Assembly: GCF_000425025.1 (NCBI RefSeq) | Contig: NZ_AUKZ01000014.1 | Span: forward strand, 1-47,709 | Reading direction: 5' to 3' | DNA from: Streptococcus castoreus DSM 17536 | GTDB taxonomy: Bacteria > Bacillota > Bacilli > Lactobacillales > Streptococcaceae | DNA: 47,709 nucleotides | Shown here: positions 8,817-18,985 of the stretch, one piece after another | How the letters are laid out: every line of letters begins with the position of its first letter | Numbering within the stretch: position 1 is the stretch's first letter | The notes under the pieces: generated by a model | Database searches by the model: none | Seen by the model: the letters and a program-made list of their open reading frames with translations, nothing else | What the model was told of the DNA's origin: nothing | Made by a program: the position numbers and the translations under genes

Positions 8817-8923
8817 CTCCTCTCTCAAAGCAGCTTAACCTTGATTAAGCACCTAATCTTGTCCTATCTTAACATCTTTTAACGAAAAGACCTGACCAGA
8901 AAAACCGGAGATGAAAACTGTTC

Positions 8924-8977
8924 AAAAAAAGCGAGACAAGATTAACGCTTTATAGCCGCTTTTTTTGTCTCACTTTT
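8924..8977 (-). terminator. radA terminator
   Basis: On the minus strand AAAAGTGAGACAA pairs with TTGTCTCGCTTTT across a 25-base loop and is followed by a T-run. It lies 30 nt past the radA stop. Confidence 0.7.
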
Positions 8978-9008
8978 ACCGCTCTAGTTTCGCAAATAGT
9001 ACGACTAG

Positions 9009-10370
9009 CTAGCCAAAAACGGCTTTCAAGACCTGACCAACAGTCGTAACACCAACAACCTTAATACCATCCGGAACCACAATACCTTGCAAACTATTCT
9101 TAGGGGCATAGATCTTGGTAAAACCAAGCTTAGCGGCCTCGTTTATACGTTGCTCGATACGAGTAACTCGACGGATGTCACCAGTCAACCCAATCTCACC
9201 TAAAAAGGCTTCTTGGGGGCTGGTTGGTTTTTCCTTATAGCTAGAAGCAATAGCCACTGCTACTGCCAAATCAATAGCAGGCTCGTCTAGCTTGACACCA
9301 CCAGCTGACTTGAGGTAGGCATCTTGATTTTGCAAAAGTAGCCCACAACGTTTCTCTAAAACTGCCATGATAAGACTAACACGATTAAAATCAAGCCCTG
9401 TTGTAGTTCGTCTGGCATTCCCAAAAACGGTTGGGGTCACCAAAGATTGAACTTCTGCCAAAATCGGACGACTTCCTTCCATGGTTACCACAATCGCTGA
9501 TCCTGTCGCATCGGCTAAACGTTCTTCAAGAAAAACCTGACTGGGGTTTAAAACCTCGACTAAGCCCATTGATTGCATTTCAAAAATGCCAATCTCATTA
9601 GTAGACCCAAAACGATTTTTCACAGCCCGTAAAATACGAAACGTATGGTGTCTTTCCCCTTCAAAATAAAGTACCGTATCCACCATGTGCTCTAGCATAC
9701 GAGGACCTGCTAGAGTTCCCTCTTTAGTCACATGTCCCACAATAAAAGTCGCAAGGTTATTGGTTTTTGCTAGCTGCATTAGTTCAGCAGTAACTTCTCT
9801 AACTTGACTAACAGACCCTTGAACTCCTGTAATATCAGGGCTCATAATGGTCTGAATAGAATCAATAATTAAAAAATCTGGTTTGAGGTTTTCAATCTCT
9901 GCACGAATAGCCTGCATATTCGTTTCAGCATAGAGATAAAATTCATTATCAATATTCCCAAGGCGTTCGCTACGCAATTTTATCTGCTCTGCCGATTCTT
10001 CCCCTGACACATAAAGAACGGTACCTTTGTTGGCTAATTGGGTAGAAACCTGCAACAGCAAGGTAGACTTCCCGATTCCCGGATCACCACCAATTAAAAC
10101 TAAGCTTCCAGGAACAACGCCACCTCCAAGAACACGGTTAAATTCTGACATATCTGTTTGTGTACGATGATAACTAATATTATCGACATCTTTCAGTTTA
10201 ACGGGTTTGGTTTTTTCTCCTGTCAAGCTGACACGAGCATTTTTAATCTCCTTAACCTCAATCTCCTCAACAAAAGAAGACCAGGCGGAGCAGTTAGGAC
10301 AACGCCCTAAATATTTGGGTGACTGATAACCGCATTCCTGACAACTAAAAGTCGCTTTTTTCTTTGCTAT
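9009..10370 (-). CDS. radA: RadA/Sms DNA repair ATPase, apparently starting at ATA
   Basis: RadA is a RecA-like branch-migration helicase. From 10370 the product is 453 residues, the family's usual length. It has an N-terminal zinc finger (CQECGY...CPNC, about residues 10-28), Walker [11 protein letters not shown], the RadA-specific [11 protein letters not shown] motif and a Lon-like C-terminal domain. The first codon of this length is ATA (10370-10368), followed by AKKKATFSC, which matches the MAKKK start of streptococcal RadA. AAAGGAG sits 7 nt upstream, ideal spacing. In that frame there is no ATG, GTG or TTG between the upstream TAG and the zinc finger. The first conventional start, TTG at 10226, would remove the finger. 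It lies downstream of dut and has its own terminator. Confidence 0.9.
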   Translation of the reverse strand: MAKKKATFSCQECGYQSPKYLGRCPNCSAWSSFVEEIEVKEIKNARVSLTGEKTKPVKLKDVDNISYHRTQTDMSEFNRVLGGGVVPGSLVLIGGDPGIGKSTLLLQVSTQLANKGTVLYVSGEESAEQIKLRSERLGNIDNEFYLYAETNMQAIRAEIENLKPDFLIIDSIQTIMSPDITGVQGSVSQVREVTAELMQLAKTNNLATFIVGHVTKEGTLAGPRMLEHMVDTVLYFEGERHHTFRILRAVKNRFGSTNEIGIFEMQSMGLVEVLNPSQVFLEERLADATGSAIVVTMEGSRPILAEVQSLVTPTVFGNARRTTTGLDFNRVSLIMAVLEKRCGLLLQNQDAYLKSAGGVKLDEPAIDLAVAVAIASSYKEKPTSPQEAFLGEIGLTGDIRRVTRIEQRINEAAKLGFTKIYAPKNSLQGIVVPDGIKVVGVTTVGQVLKAVFG

Positions 10371-10482
10371 AGCAAATCTCCTTTCTTGGATAAACCAACA
10401 ACTGCTCTGCTAATAAATCAAATCATTAACCTCTAGTTAGGAGACAGTGTTAAAACCCATTTTATTTCATCTTCAACTGCTT

Positions 10483-10929
10483 TTATCTTCCTGTTGAGCC
10501 AAACCCACCTGTACGCTTACCGCTGGCTTGGTCACCATCAGCCATCAAAAATGGCATAAATACCCCTTGAACAATTCGCTCACCAACTGTTAAAGTAACG
10601 GTTTGGTCTGTCATATTCTTCATCTGGGCAAAAATATGTCCCTCATTAATTTCATTACCGTAGTAATCACCATCAATAACACCCACTGAATTAATTAAGA
10701 TCAATCCCTTTTTTCGAGGATTGGAGGAACGGTCATAGAGGTAAAGCACTTCACCAGCTTGCATGTAAGCCTTAACACCAGTCGGTACCAGTGCTATTTC
10801 TCCAGCTGCTATCGTCATCTCTTTAGCAACAGATAAATCGTAACCAGCTGCATGAGCCGTCTCACGTTTAGGTAATAAATCACTATTGGTAAAGCCTGAA
10901 ACAAGCTCAAACCCACGAATTTTAGGCAT
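10483..10929 (-). CDS. dut: Deoxyuridine 5'-triphosphate nucleotidohydrolase (dUTPase)
   Basis: A 148-residue trimeric dUTPase that hydrolyses dUTP to dUMP and pyrophosphate, keeping uracil out of DNA. Conserved motifs are in order: AAGYDLSVAKE (about 27-37), DRSSNPRKKGL with the serine of motif II, NSVGVIDGDYYGNE with the catalytic Asp, and the C-terminal arm RTGGFGSTGR that closes over the substrate. It is followed after about 110 nt by radA on the same strand, so the two may be cotranscribed. No prophage genes surround it, so this is the chromosomal enzyme. Confidence 0.95.
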   Translation of the reverse strand: MPKIRGFELVSGFTNSDLLPKRETAHAAGYDLSVAKEMTIAAGEIALVPTGVKAYMQAGEVLYLYDRSSNPRKKGLILINSVGVIDGDYYGNEINEGHIFAQMKNMTDQTVTLTVGERIVQGVFMPFLMADGDQASGKRTGGFGSTGR

Positions 10930-10993
10930 CTTCTTTTTTGTATCCTTTCAGAATAAATCATATCTTATTATAGAATATTCGTAAAAGAATAGC

Positions 10994-11038
10994 AAAAAAG
11001 TGGCTATTTCTAAAATCATCAGAAACAATCACTTTTTT
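10994..11038 (-). terminator. Terminator between queH and dut
   Basis: AAAAAAGTG/CACTTTTTT stem extended by a weaker GCTATTTCT/AGAAACAAT pairing, ending in a T-run on either strand. It lies just past the queH stop. Confidence 0.65.
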
Positions 11039-11056
11039 TATTTTTGTAAAGGCACC

Positions 11057-11824
11057 TTAAATCGATTCTCCATGATAGCTAAAGCGGATCTGTGGGAAAT
11101 CTTTTTCTAGATCTTTATCTGCTATAAAAGCTTTGGCATCTTTTTTGACTTGAACCAAATCAATTCCTTGAAGCTTTGCTGCATAAACACAGCCACAGTA
11201 GCATTGGCGATAAATATCATATTCGTCACACATTTCAACCGATCTGCGATAGCCATTATTTTTCTTAAAATCACTTGGTAAGTATTTGGTGGTGTAAACC
11301 TTTTGCACATCAATACCTACATCATTAATGGTTTGTGAGTTTTTATGAGGACTAATGGTCAGGGCACTGGCAAAATAATCAAAACCAAGCTCAACAGCTT
11401 TTTGGGCAGTTTTATCTAGGCGATAATCGAAACAAACACGGCAACGTTCCCCACCTTCTGGCTCATCTTCTAACCCTCGCACCTGACGAATATATTCATT
11501 AGGGACATAATCTGCTTCAAGAAATTGCACCGTGTTTCCCGTTTTTTGATTAAACTCGGATATAAATTTTTGCGTCACATAAGCTCTGCGATGGTATTCG
11601 TCTTTGGGGTGAATATTTGAATTCGCAAAGTAGACCGTAATATCTGCAAACTGAGTTAAGTATTCTAAGGTATAAGTAGAGCAAGGTGCACAACACACAT
11701 GCATTAAAATACGTGGACGTACCGCTTCTTTTGCCCAAACTTTTGTCATTTGTTGCATGACACGGTCATAATTTATCTTTTGATTAGGATTCATTTTGGC
11801 TAGAATCTCTTGTAAATCAATCAT
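11057..11824 (-). CDS. queH: Epoxyqueuosine reductase QueH
   Basis: A 255-residue protein of the DUF208/QueH family, which catalyses the last step of queuosine synthesis (epoxyqueuosine to queuosine in tRNA) using an iron-sulfur cluster. Cysteine clusters are plain: HVCCAPCSTY near residue 40, GGERCRVCFDYRL in the middle and RQCYCGCVYA near the C-terminus. The start at 11824 (MIDLQEIL) is preferred because the TATAAT at 11871-11866 would leave only about 8 nt before the alternative ATG at 11851, although the SD-like GAGAAAGTAGAG before 11824 is weak. No other queuosine synthesis gene is in the window. Confidence 0.9.
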   Translation of the reverse strand: MIDLQEILAKMNPNQKINYDRVMQQMTKVWAKEAVRPRILMHVCCAPCSTYTLEYLTQFADITVYFANSNIHPKDEYHRRAYVTQKFISEFNQKTGNTVQFLEADYVPNEYIRQVRGLEDEPEGGERCRVCFDYRLDKTAQKAVELGFDYFASALTISPHKNSQTINDVGIDVQKVYTTKYLPSDFKKNNGYRRSVEMCDEYDIYRQCYCGCVYAAKLQGIDLVQVKKDAKAFIADKDLEKDFPQIRFSYHGESI

Positions 11825-11900
11825 GTTCTCTACTTTCTCGTTATCATTCATCGTTAGTTGATTTTATTATAACATATTGCTTTCAAAGCTTTGCCATTAA

Positions 11901-11929
11901 AAAAAGAAAAACCTCACCTATTGGCGAAG
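11901..11929 (-). terminator. Terminator of the MarR-ABC operon
   Basis: On the minus strand the stem CTTCGCC/GGTGAGG with loop AATA (two G-U pairs) is followed by TTTTTCTTTTT. It is about 10 nt past the stop of the second ABC gene. Confidence 0.8.
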
Positions 11930-11939
11930 TCTAGTTTAC

Positions 11940-13724
11940 CTATCCAAAGACAAATTGATTGTGATAGAGTTCTGCATAAAAACCTTTTTGTTGCAACAAT
12001 TCATGATGATTGCCTTGCTCAATCACTTGACCATCTTTTAAAACAATAATTTTATCTGCATTTAGTATGGTTTTTAAACGATGGGCAATAACAAAGCTTG
12101 TTCGCCCTGCTACAATGGCTTCCATCGCCCGTTGAATTTTACTTTCAGTAACCGTATCAACGTTTGAGGTAGCTTCATCTAAAATCAACACTTCGGGATC
12201 TGTTAACAAGGTTCTGGCAATGGAAATAAGTTGCTTTTGACCTGTTGAAAAGACATTGTCATCATCTGATACTTGTGTATTATAGCCATCAGGCAAGGAC
12301 ATGATAAAATCATGAATATGTGTGGCACGCGCAGCTGTTTCTACCATTTCTTGGCTAATAAGGTTGTCTCCAAAGCGAATATTATCGGCAATAGTTCCTG
12401 AAAAGAGGACAGATTCTTGTAAGACAATCCCAACTCGCTGACGCAAGCTATCCAAGTCATATTCTCGAATATCACGACCGTCAAAGGTGATGGACCCCGC
12501 ATCCACATCATAAAAACGATTAATCAAATTCATAATGGTCGTTTTTCCTGATCCTGTTGGACCAACAACAGCAATCATTTTCCCTTTAGGAGCTGAAATG
12601 GAAACATCGGATAGAACTTTTTGACCAGGTAAGTAACCAAAATCAACATGATTAATAGCAACTGTTTCTTTTAGACTGATGAATTTTGGTGCATTTTGAG
12701 GACGCACTTCTTCTTTCTCATCAAACATTTCTTGGATACGGTTGGCACCTGTAAAGGCTAGCTGCAATTCCCCCCAGCTAGAGGCAATTTGCATAATGGG
12801 TTGATAATATTGTTGCGAGTACTGCACGAAGGTTACCACCAAGCCAAGCGCTGCCGCCGCTTGCATTGATTTGTCATTTAAAACAATCGTTGATCCCACA
12901 AAAATCACAATAGCCGTATTCAATAAGCTCATGCCGTTCATCACTGGGAATAAGAGCCCCGAGAAAAGACGACCTTTAAAAGTAGCTTGACGGACTTTCT
13001 CATTATGTTCTATAAAGCCAGCAATGGTTTCTTCTTGAACACCCTGCACAATAATAGCTTTTTGCCCAGAAATTTTTTCGTCCATATAGGCATTGAGATC
13101 GCTCACCTCTTTTTGTTGAATCGTCGTGTATTTTCTCGCCAGACGAATGATAACGGTTAGGAAAATCAAGGCTACTGGTGTTGATGCCATGGTTAGCAAT
13201 GCCAAACGAACATCTTGCCGAAACATCATCCAGACAAGCCCAACGTAAAGAGCAACATTAGTGACGACTTGCACTAAGGATTGATTGAGCGAATTTTGGA
13301 TGTTATCCAAATCACTGGTGAAACGAGATAAAATGTCCCCATCCTTGTGACGGTCAAAAAAAGCTACTGTTAATCGTTCTAATTTACCAAACAATCCCTT
13401 ACGCATACGGTTAGTCGAATGAGCGACAATACGTGTAAACAAAAGACTGTAAATTAAATTAGCAAGGACTGTAAAGATATAAGCCATGAGCAGCTTAAAC
13501 ATAATCGCATTAAAAGCTGATAAATCAGGTTGAAAGTCAGCTTGACCAGCTACCTTTGCCCCATAATAAGCTTGACCAATCTTTCCTAATTCTGTCAGTG
13601 ATTCTCCCAACAAAACAGGGGTTTTAACCTGCAAATAAGTTGCCAGAATAATTGCAAAACCAATTACAAGCATTGATAAGCGGTAACGTTTAAAATAAAA
13701 CCAGAAAAAACGGGCTGTTGTCAT
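11940..13724 (-). CDS. ABC exporter half-transporter, catalytic-Glu subunit
   Basis: A 594-residue half-transporter: six transmembrane helices (about 20-320) and a nucleotide-binding domain. The domain has Walker [10 protein letters not shown] and Walker [13 protein letters not shown] with the catalytic Glu, but the ABC signature is degenerate: FSTGQKQ in place of LSGGQ. This pattern marks one subunit of heterodimeric multidrug exporters such as LmrCD and BmrCD. It overlaps the upstream ABC gene by 1 nt, and the partner's defects are complementary. The export substrate (drug, lipid or peptide) cannot be read from sequence. Control is probably by the MarR-type repressor at the head of the operon. 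Confidence 0.9.
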   Translation of the reverse strand: MTTARFFWFYFKRYRLSMLVIGFAIILATYLQVKTPVLLGESLTELGKIGQAYYGAKVAGQADFQPDLSAFNAIMFKLLMAYIFTVLANLIYSLLFTRIVAHSTNRMRKGLFGKLERLTVAFFDRHKDGDILSRFTSDLDNIQNSLNQSLVQVVTNVALYVGLVWMMFRQDVRLALLTMASTPVALIFLTVIIRLARKYTTIQQKEVSDLNAYMDEKISGQKAIIVQGVQEETIAGFIEHNEKVRQATFKGRLFSGLLFPVMNGMSLLNTAIVIFVGSTIVLNDKSMQAAAALGLVVTFVQYSQQYYQPIMQIASSWGELQLAFTGANRIQEMFDEKEEVRPQNAPKFISLKETVAINHVDFGYLPGQKVLSDVSISAPKGKMIAVVGPTGSGKTTIMNLINRFYDVDAGSITFDGRDIREYDLDSLRQRVGIVLQESVLFSGTIADNIRFGDNLISQEMVETAARATHIHDFIMSLPDGYNTQVSDDDNVFSTGQKQLISIARTLLTDPEVLILDEATSNVDTVTESKIQRAMEAIVAGRTSFVIAHRLKTILNADKIIVLKDGQVIEQGNHHELLQQKGFYAELYHNQFVFG

Positions 13725-15433
13725 TATTCTGCCTCCTTTCCTCTTTGTGTTTCATAGATTTCACGATAAACAACGTTATGAGCGACTAATTCGGCATGGG
13801 TACCTTCCCCAATCAACTCGCCATTATCCAAAACCAGGATTTTATCTGCTTTAACAACCGATGAAATCTTTTGTGCAATAATAATTGTTGTCGTACCTTT
13901 CAACTCTTTGCCAAGAGCTTCTTGAACTAATTTTTCAGATTTGGCATCTAGGGCTGAAGTTGAATCATCCAAAACAAGAATTTTGGGATTATTAATCACA
14001 CCGCGAGCAATTGACATCCTTTGTTTTTGACCGCCAGAGAAGTTATTTCCTCGCTCTTCCACCTCACTCTCATAGCGAATGTCCATACGATCGATAAACT
14101 CCTTGGCTTGTGCAATGCTTGCCGCTCTCTCCATAGCCAGCAAATCAGCACTTGATGACCCTTGACGTAAATTATCGGCAATGGTTCCCGAAAACAAAAT
14201 AGCCTTTTGTAAAACAATCGAGACAGTTTGACGAAGCGTGGATTGGCTGAGCGATTTAATCGGTTTGCCTCCCAATAAAATACGTCCTTCCTGTGGATCA
14301 AATAAACGAGGAATAAGCTGCGCAAGAGTTGATTTCCCAGCACCAGTAGCACCAACAACCCCAACCATCTGACCAGCTTCAATACCAAAAGAAAGGTGTT
14401 TCAAAATCGGCTCAGTATCATGTGGGTAGGTAAAACTAACATCCTCAAAAACGATCGTTCCCGAAATCTCTTCATCTTTATCATTCTCAAAAGTCATGGC
14501 AGGTTCGGTTTCTAACACTTCTTTTAGACGACCTATAGAAATAAAGGCACGGCTAGCTTGCATTCCCATAAAACCAACCATAATAATAGCAAACATAATT
14601 TGCATCATGTAAGTCATAAAAGAAGCAATATTCCCAATCACCGTTGGATCGGTTTTAACCATTCCAGAAACCAAATAGATAGAAATATAAACCGCAAGAT
14701 AGGATACCAACATCAGGGCTGGCTGCATCAGTGAAAACCCGTAACCAATAAAGAGGTTTAAATCTAACAGTTCGTTTGAAACGGCTTTAAATTTGACATA
14801 CTGTTCGCGTTCTTGCACAAAGGATTTCACAACACGTACACCACGAAGATTTTCCTTAGCAATACGGTTAATCTTGTCCATTAATTTTTGAAATTTTCCA
14901 AATCGTGGTCCCATTTGACGCATCACTAAGACCATAATCATGCCGATAAAAATGACCATCAAGACAATTACCCACCATAATTTAGGCAATGTCTGTACCG
15001 CCATGATAAAGGCACCAATAAAGAGGATTGGTAAGCGAAATAGAACCTGAAACATCATCATCACCAAATTTTGAACTTGATTGACATCATTGGTCATTCG
15101 CACCACAAGGTTTCCGGCATTAAATTCCTCAACATTAGCATAAGAAAAACTCTGAATTTTTCGAAACGTTTTTTCACGAATATCAGCAGATACCCCTTGG
15201 GCAATTTTAGCTGCTAAAATGGTATTCAGCGTCCCAGAAACCAAGCCGACAACAGCAATGGCTAGTAATAGAACCCCAACATCATAAATCTTGTCTTGAT
15301 GATTTTGAATGACAGCACTTAAAACATCTTTTAAATAATGAGGTTGTAAAAGACTACTTGTGACGACCCCTATAGTCATGGTTAGGGAGCCTAAAGCGTA
15401 CCATTTGTAACGCATGATTGCATCTTTAAGCAT
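13724..15433 (-). CDS. ABC exporter half-transporter, degenerate-Walker B subunit
   Basis: A 569-residue half-transporter with six N-terminal transmembrane helices and a C-terminal nucleotide-binding domain. Walker A is GATGAGKST and the signature is the intact FSGGQKQR. Walker B reads [12 protein letters not shown], with Asp where the catalytic Glu should be. With the next subunit it would form one hydrolytic and one non-hydrolytic ATP site, typical of heterodimeric type IV exporters. It follows the MarR gene with an 8-nt overlap and precedes the second half by a 1-nt overlap, so all three are probably cotranscribed and translationally coupled. Confidence 0.9.
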   Translation of the reverse strand: MLKDAIMRYKWYALGSLTMTIGVVTSSLLQPHYLKDVLSAVIQNHQDKIYDVGVLLLAIAVVGLVSGTLNTILAAKIAQGVSADIREKTFRKIQSFSYANVEEFNAGNLVVRMTNDVNQVQNLVMMMFQVLFRLPILFIGAFIMAVQTLPKLWWVIVLMVIFIGMIMVLVMRQMGPRFGKFQKLMDKINRIAKENLRGVRVVKSFVQEREQYVKFKAVSNELLDLNLFIGYGFSLMQPALMLVSYLAVYISIYLVSGMVKTDPTVIGNIASFMTYMMQIMFAIIMVGFMGMQASRAFISIGRLKEVLETEPAMTFENDKDEEISGTIVFEDVSFTYPHDTEPILKHLSFGIEAGQMVGVVGATGAGKSTLAQLIPRLFDPQEGRILLGGKPIKSLSQSTLRQTVSIVLQKAILFSGTIADNLRQGSSSADLLAMERAASIAQAKEFIDRMDIRYESEVEERGNNFSGGQKQRMSIARGVINNPKILVLDDSTSALDAKSEKLVQEALGKELKGTTTIIIAQKISSVVKADKILVLDNGELIGEGTHAELVAHNVVYREIYETQRGKEAE

Positions 15434-15875
15434 TATTATCTCCTTTGTAACTTAACATATTTTCTTTGAGCTGCTGAATCACTTTTTTGACTGTCAGTAG
15501 CTCCTCTTGTGTGATTTCCTTAAAAAAATATTGTTCGACATCCTTACGGCATTCTTGTAACAGGGGCAATTTATCTCGACCTGCCTGTGCTAAAACCACC
15601 TGTTTGTACCGTTTATCGGCATGCGACGGAATAACCTTGATAAAGCCATTTTTTTCCATGCGCTTAACTAAATGACTAGTTACCGATTTTGAAATCTGAA
15701 GTTCTTTTTCAATGTCCTTCACAAAAATTTCTCGACCTTGGGATCTAGATAGAAAAGCCAACACATGACCTTGAGGACCTGCTAAGTGTTCAATGTTATA
15801 TTTCTTAGCAATTTCCTCACTGATTTGTTCAACTTGATGCGTCAATTCACGCAAATCAGCTATTATTCGTGACAT
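15426..15875 (-). CDS. MarR-family transcriptional regulator of the ABC exporter
   Basis: A 149-residue winged-helix regulator. It has the MarR pattern: an N-terminal dimerisation helix, recognition region [20 protein letters not shown] (about 60-80) and wing [20 protein letters not shown]. The start is placed at 15875 (MSRIIADL): AAGGGGGG lies 5 nt upstream, and longer starts fall inside the promoter at 15907-15935. It overlaps the first ABC gene by 8 nt. A palindrome between its own -35 and -10 boxes suggests autorepression of the three-gene operon. The inducer is unknown. Confidence 0.88.
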   Translation of the reverse strand: MSRIIADLRELTHQVEQISEEIAKKYNIEHLAGPQGHVLAFLSRSQGREIFVKDIEKELQISKSVTSHLVKRMEKNGFIKVIPSHADKRYKQVVLAQAGRDKLPLLQECRKDVEQYFFKEITQEELLTVKKVIQQLKENMLSYKGDNNA

Positions 15876-15906
15876 CATTCCCCCCTTAATAGTTTCTATG
15901 ATAAGT

Positions 15907-15935
15907 ATTTTAGTTCTCTTGATAATCAATGTCAA
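15907..15935 (-). promoter_or_regulatory. Promoter of the MarR-ABC operon with internal operator
   Basis: A near-consensus promoter on the minus strand: TTGACA (15935-15930), 17-nt spacer, TAAAAT (15912-15907). The spacer holds the palindrome TTGATTATCAA (15929-15919), placed where a MarR dimer would block RNA polymerase. Confidence 0.75.
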
Positions 15936-16500
15936 TTAAAAAGTCTAACTTTTTTAGAATTTCTATTCTCTATAACATGATCTTCTAAAATTAAAAAACG
16001 GATCCGCAAACAAAAACGGTCCTCCCCACTATTAGAACTAAAAATCTAACAGTTTTAAAAAAGCTAATTGGGAATAATTTAATTAAGTCCCTGGCGAAAC
16101 GATTGTTTTCTAAACTATTTAAAGCAACATGTCCTTGTTGAAAGGTTGGAAGTCGTCCTTTTTTTGAAAAATGTCTATCGTCCGAAAAAGAGAATTTACA
16201 ATCAAATGGTAGAAAATAAGAAAGGTAGCACAGGCTGAAACGCTTAGAAACGGCACAGGGAAATAACTCCAAGCAAAGAACTAGCGCCGCTAAGGCAGAA
16301 TACACATCCAACACATGAAAGAATTTCAATAAGAAAATAACGGTTTTGGCACGCCAACATTCAGATATTTCAAAATGGATGATTTTTTTAGATGTTTGAC
16401 TACAGCGAAAAAATCTATTTTCATTGATACGACAATTCAAAAATAACGGTTTGCTGCATCTGTCGTAATGGCTATCTTTTCTAAGTAGAGTTACCTTTCT
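15936..16500. other. Spacer between divergent MarR operon and gpsA; no gene supported
   Basis: About 560 nt lie between the two divergent promoters. The minus-strand frame 15991-16440 is open for 149 codons, but it has no recognisable domain, an unusual Phe/Cys-rich composition and no ribosome-binding site. It is probably spurious or the shadow of an old, decayed sequence. No RNA or repeat was recognised. Confidence 0.5.
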
Positions 16501-16505
16501 TCTTA

Positions 16506-16537
16506 TGTTATAATAGGATGATTAGCTCTTAAAGGAG
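16506..16537 (+). promoter_or_regulatory. gpsA promoter (extended -10) and ribosome-binding site
   Basis: TGTTATAAT (16506-16514) is an extended -10 box with no good -35. AAAGGAG (16531-16537) lies 9 nt before the gpsA ATG. Confidence 0.65.
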
Positions 16538-16546
16538 AATTTAAAA

Positions 16547-17563
16547 ATGATAACACAAAAAGTAGCGGTTTTAGGACCTGGTTCATGGGGAACTGCCTTG
16601 TCCCAAGTGCTTAATGATAATGGACATGACGTTCGTCTGTGGGGAAATATTCCTGCTCAAATTGATGAAATTAATACAAAACACACCAATAATCATTATT
16701 TCAAAGATATTGTTTTAAATGAAAAAATCACGGCAACCCTTGATTTAAAAGAAACTCTGGCTGAGGTTGATGCGGTGCTTTTTGTTGTCCCAACCAAAGT
16801 CACACGCTTGGTTGCTAAGCAAGTGGCTGAGGTACTCGATCATAAAGTCGTTGTCATGCATGCGTCTAAAGGGTTAGAGCCTATAACTCATAAACGTTTA
16901 TCAACTATTTTAGAAGAAGAAATCCCTGCCAACTTGCGTTCTGAGATTGTAGTTGTTTCAGGACCAAGTCATGCTGAAGAAACCATCGTTCGTGACATTA
17001 CCCTAATCACAGCTGCTTCTAAAGATAATAATGCCGCCAAATATGTGCAATCCCTCTTTAGCAACCATTATTTCCGCCTTTACACCAATACAGATGTTAT
17101 TGGCGTAGAGACCGCCGGAGCCCTCAAAAATATTATCGCTGTTGGGGCTGGGGCACTTCATGGGCTGGGCTACGGAGATAATGCCAAAGCCGCTGTTATC
17201 ACACGCGGTCTTGCAGAAATCACGCGTCTAGGGGTTAAACTAGGTGCTGATCCGCTGACTTATAGCGGGTTATCTGGTGTGGGCGATTTGATTGTAACAG
17301 GAACCTCTATCCATTCTCGTAATTGGCGCGCAGGGGATGCCCTCGGTCGTGGCGAAAAACTCGAAGAGATTGAGCGTCACATGGGCATGGTCATCGAAGG
17401 TATCTCAACCACCAAGGTTGCTTATGAAATCGCCAAAGAACTTGATGTTTACATGCCAATTACAACAGCGATTTATAAATCCATTTACGAAGGTGCCGAT
17501 ATTAAAGAAAGCATTCTGGGTATGATGTCCAATGAATTCCGTTCTGAAAACGAATGGCATTAA
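16547..17563 (+). CDS. gpsA: Glycerol-3-phosphate dehydrogenase [NAD(P)+]
   Basis: A 338-residue cytoplasmic enzyme reducing dihydroxyacetone phosphate to sn-glycerol-3-phosphate for phospholipid and lipoteichoic acid synthesis. The Rossmann NAD-binding motif is [11 protein letters not shown] (8-18). VSGPSHAEE and [17 protein letters not shown] carry the substrate-site and catalytic lysines, and [14 protein letters not shown] is the conserved C-terminal segment. The start has AAAGGAG upstream. It is the first gene of a short plus-strand operon with galU, an order common in streptococci. Confidence 0.96.
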   Translation: MITQKVAVLGPGSWGTALSQVLNDNGHDVRLWGNIPAQIDEINTKHTNNHYFKDIVLNEKITATLDLKETLAEVDAVLFVVPTKVTRLVAKQVAEVLDHKVVVMHASKGLEPITHKRLSTILEEEIPANLRSEIVVVSGPSHAEETIVRDITLITAASKDNNAAKYVQSLFSNHYFRLYTNTDVIGVETAGALKNIIAVGAGALHGLGYGDNAKAAVITRGLAEITRLGVKLGADPLTYSGLSGVGDLIVTGTSIHSRNWRAGDALGRGEKLEEIERHMGMVIEGISTTKVAYEIAKELDVYMPITTAIYKSIYEGADIKESILGMMSNEFRSENEWH

Positions 17564-17596
17564 GTCATATATAACTATAATAAAGTGAGGATTACT

Positions 17597-18499
17597 ATGA
17601 CCAAAGTCAGAAAAGCGATTATTCCCGCAGCAGGCTTAGGAACACGTTTTTTACCAGCAACAAAAGCACTTGCCAAAGAAATGCTGCCTATCGTTGATAA
17701 ACCAACCATTCAGTTTATTGTTGAAGAAGCTCTAAAAGCGGGCATTGAAGAAATTCTTGTGGTAACCGGTAAAGCCAAACGTTCCATTGAGGACCATTTC
17801 GATTCCAACTTTGAATTAGAATACAATTTACAAGCTAAAGGAAAGATTGAACTTTTACAATTAGTGGACGAAACCACTGCCATCAATCTGCACTTTATTC
17901 GGCAAAGTCACCCAAGAGGTCTTGGAGATGCTGTTTTACAAGCCAAAGCCTTTGTTGGTAATGAACCGTTTGTGGTTATGCTTGGGGATGATCTTATGGA
18001 TATTACTGATCCAAATGCGATGCCACTAACAGAACAACTGATAAACGATTATGATGCAACTCACGCATCAACTATTGCTGTTATGAAAGTCCCTCACGAA
18101 GAGGTCTCTAACTACGGTGTTATCGCTCCACAAGGAAAGGCTGTCAACGGACTCTATAGCGTAGACACTTTTGTTGAAAAACCACAACCTGAAGAAGCAC
18201 CAAGTGACCTGGCTATTATTGGTCGCTACTTGCTCACGCCTGAAATTTTCGACATTTTAGAAAAACAAAAACCTGGTGCCGGCAACGAAGTCCAATTAAC
18301 AGATGCCATCGACACCCTCAATAAAACACAGCGTGTCTTTGCCCGTGAATTCAAAGGAAATCGCTACGATGTTGGAGATAAATTCGGCTTTATGAAAACG
18401 TCTATCGATTATGCTCTAAAACACCATCAGATTAAAGACGACTTAAAAGATTACATCATTAAACTTGGTAAAGAACTGGAAAAAACTCCTAAAAAGTAA
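17597..18499 (+). CDS. galU: UTP-glucose-1-phosphate uridylyltransferase
   Basis: A 300-residue nucleotidyltransferase making UDP-glucose from UTP and glucose-1-phosphate, used for glycolipid anchors, capsule precursors and galactose metabolism. Its N-terminus has the signature [26 protein letters not shown] and the [20 protein letters not shown] segment are also typical. In S. pyogenes it is the chromosomal paralogue of hasC, which makes the hyaluronan precursor. The start at 17597 (MTKVRKAI) is chosen with GTGAGG upstream; a GTG 12 nt earlier would overlap that site. It lies 33 nt after gpsA. No clear terminator follows: the next element is the intron copy on the opposite strand. Confidence 0.95.
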   Translation: MTKVRKAIIPAAGLGTRFLPATKALAKEMLPIVDKPTIQFIVEEALKAGIEEILVVTGKAKRSIEDHFDSNFELEYNLQAKGKIELLQLVDETTAINLHFIRQSHPRGLGDAVLQAKAFVGNEPFVVMLGDDLMDITDPNAMPLTEQLINDYDATHASTIAVMKVPHEEVSNYGVIAPQGKAVNGLYSVDTFVEKPQPEEAPSDLAIIGRYLLTPEIFDILEKQKPGAGNEVQLTDAIDTLNKTQRVFAREFKGNRYDVGDKFGFMKTSIDYALKHHQIKDDLKDYIIKLGKELEKTPKK

Positions 18500-18526
18500 A
18501 GAAACCTATAAGATCTTAGATGAAGA

Positions 18527-18890
18527 ATCGAGTAGGGACTAATTTCTAGTCCCTCTCACACCACCGTGCGTGCCGTTCGGCACACGGCGGTTCAACTAAC
18601 TTTTAACGAGAGTACATAGACTCCCTCATCTCTCATTCTATACAGTCGTTCTATTTGTACTGTCCTATATTTGTGAACAGTAGCCATCATTTACGTTTTC
18701 TGCCTACCGTCTTTTCAGACCAAGAATTAGAATAGACAACTCTATTTTGAGCGATAGTCATTTAATTGTTCAGCCCTTCGCTCCACTTCCATTACAGAAG
18801 CTTCATCACTACTATGGCTTCGGCTGACTTCTCATGATTCGTTGTTACTACGTCTTAGACGCTCATGAGACCTCACGGGATAAGTCGTAC
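18527..18890 (-). mobile_element. ORF-less group IIC intron, copy 2
   Basis: A 364-nt copy of the element at 6532-6900, also on the minus strand. It has the same GTACGACTT start, the same CTACTCGAT end and the same domain VI hairpin. Domain V (18559-18593) is cleaner here: ACCGCCGTG pairs with CACGGTGGT, with a two-base CG bulge and a short distal hairpin. Two helices near the 5' end differ from copy 1 by compensating changes: TCTTGTCG/CGACAAGA there, TCTCATGA/TCATGAGA here, and an AGGT/ACCT helix became CGTC/GACG. It starts directly after the terminator of the gluP operon. No intron-encoded protein is present, so mobility or splicing would need a maturase from elsewhere. Confidence 0.75.
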
Positions 18891-18895
18891 CAAAC

Positions 18896-18920
18896 AAAAA
18901 GAGTTGAACTATTTCAACTC
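18896..18920 (-). terminator. Terminator of the fthC-gluP operon; intron target
   Basis: GAGTTGAA/TTCAACTC with a 4-base loop and a T-run on both sides. Read on the minus strand it ends CTTTTTGTTTG, and the intron begins at the next base (18890). It can also terminate galU from the other side. Confidence 0.8.
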
Positions 18921-18985
18921 TTTTTCGTCTGCTGACATAAAAGGTTAACGACTGGTATAACTAGGCAACGAATAAACTAATTCCC

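Noticed and set aside
15991..16440. Open minus-strand frame of 149 codons between the MarR operon and gpsA
   Set aside because: It has no ribosome-binding site, an odd Phe/Cys-rich composition and no recognisable domain. The plus-strand reading is also broken, so no gene is claimed.
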